64,000 nucleotides of DNA, from the NCBI RefSeq assembly GCF_032854445.1, contig NC_088295.1, forward strand, positions 93,427,805 through 93,491,804, in the 5' to 3' direction. Origin of the DNA: Liolophura sinensis (taxonomy: Eukaryota; Mollusca; Polyplacophora; Chitonida; Chitonidae). Below are positions 12,301 through 27,300 of the stretch, piece after piece. Below the pieces are notes generated by a model. It saw only the letters and a list, made by a program, of their open reading frames with translations, ran no database searches and was not told where the DNA came from. Position 1 is the stretch's first letter; every line of letters begins with the position of its first letter. The translations under genes were made by a program, and so were the position numbers.

Positions 12301-15300
12301 TCTTTTGTTTCAGACGGTTGCTACATACAAAACGTTTGTATTGGTGAAGGTGCACCCCAGTCTAATTCAAACTGCCTAGTATGTCGACACGACAAGAACA
12401 CTACGGCATACTCCCCGTCGCCAGGTAGTACTAAATATATGTATATATTCAAATACAAAACTCGAATTAACTTTCGAAAACTAAACAGTATAATTCAAAC
12501 TTTGCCATGTTTGGCCTAGCATATGCATTTAGTGCCAAATTATGAGGATGTGTAAGGGAATAGCCTTTTGTAGGCTTAGTACATGCATAGCCTGTTTTGC
12601 AGGCCTAGGTGAACTGCTCTGGGCCTGGTTGCTCTAAAAAAGTTTTCAATTTTGTACTTGGCTCCAAAATAAACACTTGAGAGTACATTAAATGTGAACT
12701 ATATGTGCTGCTTTGGACAATTGCATTGGCTGCCCAGCAAAATCTTGGATAAAGTCTTAAACATAAAATATAACATAAAACCTGTATGAGCTAATAGACT
12801 TTCGAACAACTTGGCCTGGAACTGTGAGAGTATATCTGTAGGATACCTGGAACTGTGTCTGAAGGTACGAACTGTTACTCGCTACTTTGTGCATGTGTAG
12901 AGTTACTGAATGGCTACGTTTCTCTGAATAGCGGAACACTGAGGCAATCAGGAGAAAACATTAGTGTGAGGTTTAGTACAGTATTATGTGTGGGGCTTTG
13001 TGCGAAAAATAAGGTATTGGCCACAGAACTGCAGTTATCGTTGTATTTCAGATCATTGCTTTATAAATGGAGCATGTTACGATCGTGGTCAGCAGTTGGT
13101 CGGAGATACTTGCCAGGGATGTGACCCGGATGTAAGCCTGTACAGCTTCTCAGTACTGCGTAAGTCAGCATATTTTGACACACGTGCGCATATCGGAATG
13201 TCAGAACACTGTGAAACTCCATTATTACACGTGTACATATCGGAGTGTCAGCACACTGTAAAACTCCATTATTACACGTGTACATATCGGAGTGTCAGCA
13301 CACTGTAAAACTCCATTATTACATGTGTACATATCGGAGTGTCAGCACACTGTAAAACTCCATTATTACACGTGTACATATCGGAATGTCAGCACACTGT
13401 GAAACTCCACTAGTACACGTGGACATCTCGGAATGTTATTTATTGTGCTGCTGGGAATGATTTTTCAAAACAGTTATACGTCATCGTTTGACAAGGAACT
13501 AGAATGTTTGTCAACCTTTTAAAGGGAAGGAGTGGGGGGAGGGGGGGGGGGGGGGGAGCGGGCTCCTTGTCCGAGTGATTAGCGTGCCAGCACGGCGCAG
13601 TAACTTTGGAGCCTCTCACAGAAAGCGGTCGCTGTGAGTTGAAGTCTAAACATTTTAGCTTTTCTTCCCATATATCAAAATGATTGCTGAAGCTGTTCCT
13701 TTGCGTATGATTGCAAGTCAAGGTTGTATAAGGTGAAAAGAAAAGTAACAGAATGAGTTTCACATCACTCACACCCAGTTTTACGTATATGGCCCATGAA
13801 ACCAAAGCAGAAATTAAGCATCTATTTGCGCTTTATTCGGTTAAAAACACATTTAACTTATCCGACATGTTTTTTATCATCAAAATACGTACGGATCAGC
13901 GTACGCTTATCACCAACTAAAAATTGCTTTAAACTCGAAAGCCACTTTAGACATTTTACATAGAAGCCGGATGCGGTTTATCGCGCGCGAATGGTACCGT
14001 TCTCGTGCTGCGGACCGTCCTCGTCCCCTCGTCGTGCGGTCCGCAGATCTTGTCCGGGTGGAAAATACACGATAAAATGCCATGTTATCTTAACAGTGGG
14101 TATAGAGCTGCGGTATTCTGCATGATCAGACATAAATACAGCCCATGGTGTGTCAGACAAACACCTACATATGAACAGCTGCAGGAAAAGTGTTGTCCAT
14201 TCTTTAAGTATTTAGTGTTAGAAAAATAGTATACACTCCATAAACATATAATACTGTTTATGCAAATGAAAAGCTGCCAATGTTTCATAACCCGGCTTGT
14301 GTTAGCAAAAACGTCAAATGAAAAGAGGTAATACTCTATAACCACGCAGTGCGGTTAGAAAAGGTTGAGAAGGAGAAGTGGTAACGCCCCATAAACATGT
14401 ATGCTGCGACTGCTCATTTACCCTTCTCTGTTTTTCAGCTAACATGTGCAGGATTAATAACATGTGCTACACCCCAGGTCAACGAATGGGAGGCTCGTGT
14501 CTGGGCTGCGATCCCCTTGTAAGCCGGGATTCCCTCTCACCACTATGTGAGTCTTACTTTTTTTTTGCCATTCTTTATGTTTGAACATGCCGGTGAACAT
14601 GTGGATTTGTATCTTACGGTTTGTATGCATGTGTAGAGTATCGCGGGTGTCTGCATACCTGTACACAGTTCTGTCAGATCGGGGAAGGGCTGGGAGCCTC
14701 CGTGACTTAGTTGATTAACCCGCTAGCGCAGCATAATGGCCCAGGAGCCTCTCACCCATGTGGTCGCTGTGAGGCCTAGTCCAGCTCATGCTGGCTTCCT
14801 CTCCGGCCGCACGTGGGAAGGTCTGACAGCAAGATCGTGGGTTTCCCTCGGGCTCTGTTCGGTTTCCTCCCACTGTCGTGTTGGCTGCGGTCGTATAAGT
14901 GAAATATTCGTGAGCACACCAGCACCAATCAAATAAATAAACGAGGAGGGACATCGCCCTGCTCGTGTCTGTTAGTGCATCATAGGCGATGCCCAAAGCC
15001 ACAGCCCAGAGTCATGCCTGTCTTGTAATCAGTACTTACAGAGCAATGCTCATTTTCTACTCTCTGTGTCTGATCGCTGTGAGTTCAAGTCCAATCCAAG
15101 CTGGATTCCCCTCCGGTCATACATGGGCAGGTATGGTAGCAGCATGCAGAGTGTCGTGAGTTTCTCCCGGGCTCTGTTCCGATCGTATAAGTGAAACATT
15201 CTTGAGTATGTCGTAAAACACCAATCAAATATATAAATATTCAAAGTACCTGTGCACAAGACTGTCAGTGAGACTTCAACACTATTAGTGCCGGAAAGAA

Positions 15301-18300
15301 TGTCTCGGCAAAAGAATGTCTGTGCAAATCTATACAGGTGTCAGAAGAGGTCTATGCACAGAAATGTCAGAGCCCAAATGAGAGTAGCCTATCTGTTGTG
15401 CCATATCTGTGTACTCCGTAATTGTAGAAAAGAGCCTGCAGGTACAGGCCTGAACACAACCCCGTCAGTGCCAGAACAGCTACACCGTCAGTTCAACAAC
15501 AGCCATGCATAAGCCCGTCTTTTTCGGTTGCGAAACGGACTTGCCGTGTGCGGCTTTGTAAGTGTTTCGCAGGACTGAATGGGGCATGTCGGGCCATAAC
15601 ATTGCCAATGCCGAACGGGCAGGCCTATGCATAATAACGGCTGAAATTCGTACTCTCAAAGAACAAATAGTTGAGTGATGTTAGGATATTCCAGAATTCT
15701 GTTATTGAAGGAGATTGTTCTGTTAAAATTGCACATATTTTCTGTTAATTCAACGTAAGTCTTGTATTAGACCAAAAGATACTATGTTTGATGTGACACA
15801 GTTTTGTGTTATGACAACAGAATGCATTTTTACATCACTCAGACAACAGGCTTTCTGTTATAATTAACATATTGTTTTCTTGTGTAACAGCCATTGGTGC
15901 TATAATTCAGGTAGTATGTTGTCGCTTGCAACGTGAGTATTACAATGTTGGGTAAGTGTTATCAGACGTTACAAAGATACATGTAACGCGTGTATTGCAG
16001 TGTTGGATAAGTGTTATCAGGCGCTACAAAGACGCATATAAGGCGAGTATTGCAGTGTTGGGTATGTGTTATCAGGGGTTACAAGGATACCTGTAACGTG
16101 AGTATTGCAGTGTTGGGTAAGCGTTATCGGGCGTTACAAGGATACCTGCAACGTGAGTATTGCCGTGTTGGGTAAGTGTTATCAGGCGTTACAAGGATAC
16201 CTGTAACGTGAGTATTGCAGTGTTGGATAAGTGTTATCAGGCGTTACAAGGATACCTATAACGTGAGTATTGCAGTGTTGGGTAAGTGTTATCAGGCGTT
16301 AGAAGGATACCTGTAACGTGAGTATTGCAGTGTTGGGTAAGTGTTATCAGGCGTTACAAGGATACCTATAACGTGAGTATTGCAGTGTTGGGTAAGTGTT
16401 ATCAGGCGTTACAAGGATACCTATAACGTGAGTATTGCAGTGTTGGGTAAGCGTTATCAGGCGTTACAAAGATGCATATAACGCGAGTATTGCAGTGTTG
16501 GATAAGTTTTATCAAGCGTTACAAAGATGCATATAACGTGAGTCTTGCAGTGTTGGGTATGTGTTATCAGGCGTTACAAGGATACTTGTAACGTGAACAT
16601 TTCTCAGAGCGGGAAAACAGAAATCGAATGAAGTACGTGTTACTCGTAATAGGTTGTTTCACAACCAGTGATTTTTAGCTATGATGTGTAGTCATTTATA
16701 TGGCTAACGGGACAAACAGAACTGTCATAGTGTGACACCTGCTGTCTCTTATCTGTTCCAGCTGGTTGTTATATCAATGGCCGATGCTATGGCGAGGGTG
16801 AGGTTAGTCCCACCAACCCCTGTCGTCGCTGTGAAGGAGGGGAGACCCGTACGAACTTCACGACCAACGGTAAGCTAGTCACGTTAGCGATCGACGACTG
16901 TGCGTCCACATGATAAACATGTGAAATAAATGTGCCTTAAGTGAGCATCCCTAGTGCCTGGAGTGCAATCCATGTGCCTGGAGTGCATTTCCAGTGCCTG
17001 GAGTGCAATTCCAGTGCCTAAAGTGCAACCCCAGTGCCTAAAGTGCAACCCCAGTGCCTGGAGTGCATTCCCAATGCCTCGAGTGTAATCCCTGTGCCTC
17101 GAGTGCTATCCATGTGCCTGGAGTGCATCTATACGCAATCCAGAACAGACTGCCCTATGTCCAGCTCCACACAGATATCGCCTGTTCAGTTATTGGCCTA
17201 GAGCCAAATATAGAGATGTAGCCTGTAAATGCTTTGTGTCACGCGGTCGTGAGCAGTTAATGAACTAAGGTGGATAACATGGGCGGACAGGGTGCTTAAC
17301 ATGAGTTGGTAGGGTGGTTAATATGGGTGGGCAGGTTTGCTAACACGGGTTGGCAGGGTGGTTAACATGGGTGGGTAGGGTGGTTAACACGGGTGGGCAG
17401 GGTGGTTAACATGGGTAGGTAGGGTGTTAACACGGATGGACAGGGTGTTAACATAGGTGTCCAGGGCGGTTAACATGGGCGGGTAGGATGGTTAACATGG
17501 GCTGTTTCGGGAGCTAACATGGGTAGACAACGTGGTTAACATGGGTGGGCATAATGATTAACATGGATGGGCAGCGTGGTTAACATGGGTAGACAAGATG
17601 GTTAATATGGGTGGTCAACGTGGTTAAAATGGGTAGGCAGGATGGTTAATATGGGTGGGCAGCGTGGTTAACATAGATAGGCATTGTGGTTAACATAGGC
17701 GGGCAACTTTGTTAATATGGGTAGGCAGCATGGTTAATATGGGTAAGCCGGATAGTTAACAGGGGTGGGCGGGGTGGTTAACATGGATGGATAGATTGGC
17801 TAACACGGTAGGGCAGGGTGTTACCATGGGTCGACAGGGTGGTTAACATGGGTGGGCAGGGTGGTTAACATAGGTGGGCAGGGTGGCTAACATGTGTGTA
17901 TTGGGTGGTTAACACGGGTTGGTTGGGTCGTTAACATGGGTGGACAGGCTGGCAAACATGGGCGGGCAGGGTGGTTAACACCGGTTGGCAGGGAGGGTAG
18001 CGTGGGTGGGCAGGGTGGTTAACATGGGTGGACAGGGTGGTTAACATGAACAGAAAGGGTGGTTGACATGCACACAAAGGTTGGTAGACATGCAAAAGAA
18101 AGGGTGGTGATTACATTTATTTATTTGATTGGTGTTTTACGCCGTACTCAAGAATATTCCACTTATATGACGGGGGCCAGCATTATGGTGGGAGGAAACC
18201 GGGCCCAGCCCCGTGGAAACCGACGACCATCCGCAGTTTGCTGCCAGAGGTGGTGATATTAAATGGAAAGAGTGATTAATATGGGTAGATAGAATCAGTG

Positions 18301-21300
18301 TGTTGCAGAAATCCTTGTATGACTCTGGGGACCTTTTCTTTCAGTGGGATGCTTCATTAATGGTCAGTGTGTTGCCGAACTTTCCCCCAACCCGCTTGGA
18401 GATTGCCGAGTCTGTCAAAATGCTGTAGATGATGATGACTATTCTCCTCCACCGGGTAACACTGTAAAACTTTACGATTCTGACTGTTTAGAAAAAAGTT
18501 GTGAGGAAGTTACAATCATCATGCTGCAAAGCACTCTCACATTATACTGCATATTTATATGCTGTACTCCGCACCATATTATTCTACACGGTGTATTTTT
18601 ACAGTTACGGGAGTATTGTTTTGCCTTAACCTTGATATGTAATAATATTTCCCTTTGTTCTGATTGTTAAGTAACTGCACTTCTACAACTTTATTAGAGC
18701 TTAAAATTACAAAGGTACTGAAGTTTAAAGTATATTCTTTCCCCAAATCTTTTTGAAGATAACTATTTATACACGTTCTTAGAGTATATAACACGTACAC
18801 AGATCTGTTTACATTTTACAGGATATTGCTACATTGGTGGCCGATGCTACGCTCGCTTACAGCAGGAATCAGTTGGGTCGTGTCTGGCCTGTGTGCCAGA
18901 AGTCAGCCAGTTCGAGTTTTCAATTCTCCGTAAGTTGACTCCATAACCTGCCAAACGTGCCACATCGTGTCACAACCTGCCACAACCTGCGTCACGACCG
19001 GCCATACCACCTGCCACACAACCTGTCATAACCTGCCATAAGCTGTCACAACCTCCCATAAACTGTCACAACCTGCCATAACCTGCCGCAACCTGCCACA
19101 CAGCGTGCCACAACCTGCCTCAAACTGCCAAAACCTGCCACACAGCCTGCCGCATCCTGTCACAACCTGCCACACAACATGCCACAATCGGCGACAACCG
19201 GCCATAAACTGCCACAACCTCCCACAACCTCCAACACAATCTGCCATAGCCTGCCACACAACTTACATGGCTTACTTTCCTTACTGTTCTCATTTCTAAC
19301 ATTGGATTGTATGAAATCCGTATTTGCTAATCTTTATGCGAATCATTGCTGACATCATCCTGGTGCAGTTCTTTGATGATATGGCATTATGAGGACTGAA
19401 AATAACTTTCGCTAATCCTGTAAGCATACATACCTAGTAGGTCACGCGATGCAATCCAGCTCTTTGGAAATTTACGGCGCATTGAAATCATTAGGTATTA
19501 GCCTCCGGGAGGTTTTCTCCGCTCCTACCCGTCATATGAATGGAAAAACGGTGTTAAATGTTAATGAAAAGACTAAATTGACTATACACAGCCGCGATCT
19601 CATGCCTCACTCTTGATCGAAAGTATGTCATATGTGGCTAGTTGTGGCAAATGCATAAGGTCAAACAGGCGCATATTCTTCCGACTGACGTCAAAAATGC
19701 CAGAAATGCAACTAGTTCATCACACCCACGATGGGATCAATTCTAACCCCACGGCAACAAAGGGCTGTTCCCACAAAACCTTACTTTTTCGTCGGACAAC
19801 TTCATATAAAGCAATTCATATTTGGCATGAAAAAAAATTATAATACCTTTTCAAATCTTTTCCAGCAAACAGATGTTACGTGAGTGGCCAGTGCTATTTT
19901 TCAGGCTTCAGACCACCGTTTTCACCATGCTTGGAATGTATCCCGACAATCAGCCAGGATATACTTTCCCCTTCCAGTAAGTCTTTTTACATTTTTTTAT
20001 ATACCATTTGGGTACCTGCATCAATCTACATGTAATTACAGGGGTGAATATCTATCGGCGCCTGTTGCTTATACAGATCGGAGGAGATTCGCCTAAAATA
20101 TCCAAAGTTTACTTTCGCTATAAGGTCAGAAAAATTTGATAGGAACAGTTGAAAACCCTTTCAATGTATATAGATTTTGCCATTGCTGTGAATGTGGAGC
20201 AAAGGTTCTGTTAAGCTTACGGACAGTGGACGTGTTGAGCAAAGGTTCTGCCAAGCTTACCGACAGTGGTCGTGTTGAGCAAAGGTTCTGCCAAGCTTAC
20301 CGACAGTGGTCCTGTTGAGCAAAGGTTCTGCCAAGCTTACCGACAGTGGTCGTGTTGAACAAAGGTTCTGTTAAGCTTACGGACAGTGGACGTGTTGAGC
20401 AAAGGTTCTGCCAAGCTTACCGACAGTGGTCCTGTTGAGCAAAGGTTCTGCCAAGCTTACCGACAGTGGTCGTGTTGAACAAAGGTTCTGCCAAGCTTAC
20501 CGACAGTGGTCGTGTTGAACAAAGGTTCTGTTAAGCTTACGGACAGTGGACGTGTTGGGCAAAAGATCTGCCAATCTTTCCGACAGTGAATGTGTAAGCT
20601 GTAAGACAGTAAGCTTACGCAGCGCGGATATTTTCAACAAACGTTTTGCCAATCTTACCCAGCAAAGATATGTTGAGCACACGTTCCGCTAAGCTTACCC
20701 ACCGAAGATGTGTTGAGCAAACCTTCTGTCAAGCTTACTCAGCGCTGACCTGTTGAGCAACGTGCTGCTAAGCTTACTCAGCGCTGATGTGTTGAACAAA
20801 TGTTCTACTAAGCTTACCCAGCGCAGATGTGCAGAACAAAATTTCTGCTACGGTAACCCCCCGGAGATGTGTTAATCAAACGTTCTGCCAGGGTTACTCC
20901 GCGGAGATGTACTGAACAAATGTTCTGCCAAGCTTACCCAGCCCAGATGTCTTCAGCAAATGTTCTGCTAAGCTTACCCGGCGCAGTGATACTGAACGAA
21001 CGTTCAGCTAAAGTTACCCCTCGCAGATGCACTCAGCAAGGCTTACCCAGCATAGATATATTAAACGCACGTTCGCCTAAGGTAACCCGCTGAAAATATG
21101 GTGAGCAACCATTCAGTCAAGGTTACCCAGCGCAGATGTATTGAACAAACGTTCTGACAAGTTTGCCCAGAGCAGAAGTGTTGAACAAACGTTTTGCTAA
21201 GGCTACTCACCGAAGATGTGTTGAGCAAACGTTCTGCTAAGCTTACCCATAGCGGATGCACTGAGCAAATGTCATGTTAAGCTTATCGACGCTAAAGAGA

Positions 21301-24300
21301 CCTATCCAATACACATATAATTACTTTTCTAGTCTTTAACTATGGTTAAATAAATTAAGCATGACTTCATGAATAATCGACACAAATAAAAGATTTGCAC
21401 TATTTGTTTGTTGCAGTTGGTTGCTTTATAAACGGCGAATGTTATGCTGAGGGCACTACGGGACCTCAACACTGCCTTCAGTGTAGGAGGGCAGATGATC
21501 CCACCGACTGGACAGTTACAGGTAAGTTTTCTGCGGCCTTATTTACTTGTTGCACGGCGTACGTCATTCTATTGGGACTTCAGGTCCTCTGCCTTCCCTG
21601 TGGCATAGCAGATAATCGTGCCAACTGAATGGTAATTGGTACGTTTTCACCTAGATCCTTTATAAACGACGTATGTTGTGTTGATGATACTGCGAGTCCT
21701 CTTCCCTGGCGTCCCTGCGGTGTAGCAGGTAATCGTGCCAACTGAAAAGTAATGGGTAAGTTTTCACCTGGATGCTTTATAAACGACGTATGTTATGTTG
21801 ATAAAAAGAAACATGGCTTCCGTATAAGAGGGGAGATAATTCTGGTCATGGGAAGCTACAGGTAAGTGTAGGTTAGCAGAGACATACATCCCTTAATTAC
21901 ATCACATTAATTTCCTTTTATGAACGGCCTAATGATTCCTGTGTGTCAACATTCTGTCCCTTAACGATCGTGTGGCTTGTGTGTGTCAACACTGTGTCCC
22001 TCAACGATCGTTGAGATTGTGTGTGTCAAGATTCTGACCTTCTACGTTCGCATGGAGTGTGTGTCATTATGCCGCCATTCTATCGTCCAATCTTGCGTGT
22101 GTCAAAAGTCTACGATCGTCAACCTTGTATGTATTAACATTCTGTTCTTCTACGGTCGCATGGAGTGTGTGTTAATATGCCGTCTTTCTACGATCGTATA
22201 GATTGTGTGTGCCAAGATTCTGTTCTTCTACGGTGGCATGGAGTGTGTGTGTTAATATGCCGTCTTTCTATGATCGTATAGATTGTGTGTGTCAAGATTC
22301 TGTTCTTTTACGGTGGCATGGAGCGTGTGTTAATATGCCGTCTTTCTACGATCGTATAGATCGTGTGTGTCAAGATTCTGTTCTTCTACGGTCGCATGGA
22401 GTGTGTGTGTTAATATGCCGTCTTTCTATGATCGTATAGATTGTGTGTGTCAAGATTCTGTTCTTTTACGGTCGCATGGAGTGTGTGTCAATATGCCGTC
22501 TTTCTACGATCGTATAGATCGTGTGTGTCAAGATTCTGTTCTTCTACGGTCGCATGGAGTGTGTGTCAATATGCCGTCTTTCTACGATTGTATAGATCGT
22601 GTGTGTCAAGATTCTGTTCTTCTACGGTCGCATGGAGTGTGTGTTAATATGCCGTCTTTCTACGATCGTATAGATTGTGTGTGTCAAGATACTGTTCTTC
22701 TACGGTGGCATGGAGCGTGTGTCAATATGCCGTCTTTCTACGATCGTATAGATTGTGTATGTCAACGTTTTTGTCCTTCTACGATGCTGTACGTCAAACT
22801 TGTGTGTGTCAACATTCTGACCATCTATAATCCCTTGGAGTTTGTGTGTTAATATGCCGTCTTTCTACGATTGTATGGATTGTGTGTGTCACCATTCTGT
22901 CCTTCTGTGATCATCAAGCTTGTGTGTGTCAACATTCTGTCCTTCTATGATCGTCAAGCTTCTGTGTGGCATCATTCTGTCCTTCTATGATCTCCTGGAA
23001 AAGATCGTTGTCATTATGCTGTACTTCTACGATCGTCCAGCTTGTGTGCGTCAATATGCTCCATCCGCAAACCCCATCCACACTGCAGCGGGATGTGTTA
23101 ACAAATCAACAAACAAGTGCCTTTGCTGTTATTGCTTTTAAACCAGATATGCGGGGATAAGATAGTTGACACAATAAAAAGGAGAACAATTAAATCTTAT
23201 CATTTCTCTTCAGCTGGCTGTTATGTGGACGGCATTTGTTACAGCGAAAATCAGGTCAGCGCCATTGCGCCATGTCGACGATGCGATGAATCTCAGAACC
23301 GAACTCAGCTGACGACTACAGGTGAGTTATTCCTATTAAATGCATTTTTATGGAAGCCGGACACGGCCTTCATCCCCGAGCGAAAAGCCAATGTCACGAT
23401 GGTCTTACTCGGTTTCTATACAATGTAAATGAGTGAGAACGTCCAGGTACCAAGATGAACATTGTGTCCATTTAAAATGCACACGGAATTATATGAATAT
23501 GTAAAAAGCATTTATATCAAAAATATCCGTTTTCCTCCAGGGTTGTTAAGTAGACATTTGGGCAGCTGTACCCTTAAAACAAATTTTCTCTTTTCTGCAA
23601 ATTTCGAAGAATTTGAAAATTCGGAACCTGAAATGTGTAACGAGAGATGGGTATACGTTTGTACGTATTAATGATAATGATAAAAACATGGTAAAACGTA
23701 ATAACGTATAAAGGCGATAAACAGTAGTGTGAAACGAAAGTAACAGTACAAGAATCAGACAAAAAATAAAGCAGGAAAAGCTCATAACAACAGACAATGT
23801 AAATGAACGAACATGATTCGTCTAGTGGCTCGTTGTATTTATTATATCTTTTGAGTGATACATGCTTTATTGTAATGAACTTCTTTTTTATCGTTTCTAC
23901 GAGTCTGAGTGCAGCGATATTGTACACAAATCAAACACAAATCAACAGTGAAAAAAGAACTGAGCAACAGGGATACCATACAGAAACCATATACAAATAA
24001 AAGATAACAAAGAACTTAGAAGCAGGGAAACCATTCACACAATAACTACAAATCAACGGTAACAAAGAACTGAGCAGCAGGGAAACCATACACACACAAA
24101 TACAAATCAACGCAAACAAAGAAATGAGCATCAGGGCAACATACCCACACTAAATACAAATCAACAGTAACAAAGAACTGAGCAGCAGGGATACCGTGCA
24201 CACACCAATACAAATCTGTGGTACTGAGCTGAACAGCAGGGATACCGTGCACACACCAAATACAAATCTGTGGAACAGAGCTGAACAGCAGGGATACCGT

Positions 24301-27300
24301 GCACACACAAATACAAATCTGTGGAACAGAGCTGAACAGCAGGGATACCGTGCACACACCAAATGCACATCTGTAGTAAAGAGCTGAGCAGCAGGGATAC
24401 CGTGCACAGACCAAATACAAATCTGTGGTACAGAGCTTAACAGCAGCCATATTATACACTAATACAGGTCTGTGGTAAAGAACTGAACGCGATATAATGA
24501 TGAACTGAACAGAAGTAATATATACAAGTTTCTGGAAAAGAACTAAGAAGTAGCGATATATACAAATCTATAGCAAAGAACTGGGCAGTAGCGATATATA
24601 CAAATCTATGGTGAAGAACTGGGCAGTGGCGATATATACATATATGTTGAAGAACTGGGCAGTAGCGACATATACAAATTTATAGCAAAGAACTGGGCAG
24701 TAGCGATATATACAAATCTATAGCAAAGAACTGGGCAGTAGCGATATATACAAATCTATGGTGAAGAACTGGGCAGTGGCGATATATACATATATGGTGA
24801 AAAACTGAGCAGTACCGATGTGTTCATATCTATGTTGAAACACTTGGCAGTAGCGATATATACAAATTTAGTGTCAAGAAATTAACACTATGGATACACA
24901 CAAATGTATGGTAAAGCACCGAGCACTAACGATATCATACACAACGCAAACACCTACCTATGGGGACGCCATGAGCAGCCAACTGTTTTCTTTTGATCAA
25001 AGCTCTGGTCCTGTGGAGACAAGTAAAACAACTGATTGAATACTTACATTCAACTCTGATCAGCTCTTACCATTTCTCTGACAAATCATCCAGGAAATCT
25101 AGATCGGTCTTTCAACATCATGTTTTCGACATATTTGATTTCAGAGGGGTGTTACATCAACAATCAGTGTGTACCAGAACTTGCCCCCAGCCCAGAAGGA
25201 GACTGTCGAATCTGTCGTGGTGGTATTGACAGAAATGCATATTCACCCAGAGCAGGTAAAACGGTAAACCCGTGTAAATGCCAACCTACAGACCAAGCTA
25301 TTGGATCATAGCTGACGTATTCCGCTAAGTCTTTCTCTCACGTGCTCTTGTATTTTAACTTATGCCATTCTTCAGCCATAAACCATAAACATTCTTTTGC
25401 TGTTTTTCAACTGTAAATCTGTGACAAATTAAAATAAGGATAACTTCGAAGTTACATCAAGCTCTATGTATTAGTCATTGGAATATGAGTCGATCCCTGA
25501 AAGATGGTGCCTCATACTGAAATATGCTCTCACAAGGTTAACACCTTTGTATTGAAAAATTTCCACCCAGACGTTCAAGGATAGCGATATTTTCTCTTTG
25601 ACAACATTAAGGATACACTTTGTACATAAACTGTTTTCTTTCACAGGTTTTTGCTTCATAAACAATGCTTGCTTCAGTGCGAACACTGCAATCGGTCGAT
25701 TTTGTAGAGGATGTAATCCGATGACGGACCTATACAAACAGTCAACTCTGCGTAAGATACTCTAAATACTGTATCATTGTTATTTGTTTAATGCGCCGTT
25801 CTTAAGAATATTTTACTTATATTACGTGGGCCAGTACTGTGGTGGGAGGAAACCGAGCAGAGCCGTAGATTGCTGATATACTTTCCCCTCGGAGAGGGCA
25901 AGGAAGCCAACATGAGCTGGGCTTGAACTCACAGCAACTGCATTGGTGATGTGCTCCTAGGTCATTACCCAGCTCGGTAACCGAAGACCCCTGGTTCATT
26001 GCAAAGCTAGAATTAATTTTATTTAGCAAGTTTTGGCCAGGCATACACAATACTGGATTTTGTGTTACTTCGTTAAGCCCATAAAACAACTGTATCAAAC
26101 AGGAAATGTCTCCCTAAACGGCGATTTTTTGGTTTGGCAACATCTTAAAAATCATTAGATATGCTTGATCTGGGATAGTTTATCGGTGCATGCATCCGAA
26201 TGCATACATAACTTTACACAGTCACAGGAACTTTGCATGCTCTACCGTACAGTATAGTTAACTGTGTCTACCAGTCTGCTGTGCCATACAGGATAGCTAA
26301 CTGTATCTGCTGTACGGGATGGGATAGCTAACTATATCTGCTGTACCGTAGGGGATAGCTAAATGTATCTACCAGTTAACTGTGCCGTACAGGATAGCTA
26401 ACTATATCTGCTGTGCCGTAGGGGATAGCTAACTGTATCTACCAGTCTACTGTGCCGCACAGGACAGCTAACTATATCTGTTGTACCGGATGGGATAGCT
26501 AACTATATCTACCAGTTTACTGTGTCGTACAGGATAGCTAACTATATCTGCTATACGTTAAGGGATAGCTAACTGTATCTACCAGTCTACTGTGCCGCAC
26601 AGGATAGCTAACTATATCTGCTATACGTTAAGGGATAGCTAACTGTATCTACCAGTCTACTGTGCCGCACAGGATAGCTAGCTATACCCGGTGTACCGTA
26701 TGGGATAGCTAACTACTTGTATATCTACAGTGCTGTACAGGATAGCTAACTATATCTGCTGTACCGTAGGGGATAGCTAACTGTATCTATCAGTCTACCG
26801 TGCCGTACGGGATAGCTAACTATATCTACTGTACCGTAGAGGATATCTATATCCACTGTACCGCACAATATAACTAACTATATCTACTGTACCGTTCACG
26901 ATAACTAACTGTATCTACTGTACCGTTCACGATAACTAACTGTATCTACTGTACCGTTCACGATAACTAACTGTATCTACTGTACCGTTCACGATAACTA
27001 ACTGTATCTACTGTACCGTTCACGATAACTAACTGTATCTACTGTGCCGTTCACGATAACTAACTGTATCTACTGTGCCGTTCACGATAACTAACTGTAT
27101 CTACTGTACCGTTCACGATAACTAACTGTATCTACTGTACCGTTCACGATAACTAACTGTATCTACTGTACCGTTCACGATAACTAACTGTATCTACTGT
27201 ACCGTTCACGATAACTAACTGTATCTACTGTACCGAATAGGAAATCTTACTTTATATATTGTACAGTACAGAAAATCTAATTTTACATCCTCTGCCGTAA

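Noticed and set aside
15252..15512. Missing epsilon module between M5 and M6
   Set aside because: The ORF has cysteines but not the C-x5-C-x10-12-C-x2-C spacing, and splice sites are absent.
22203..22852. 26-residue repeat protein (161 codons)
   Set aside because: 78-bp minisatellite in the M10-M11 intron; its period is a multiple of three.
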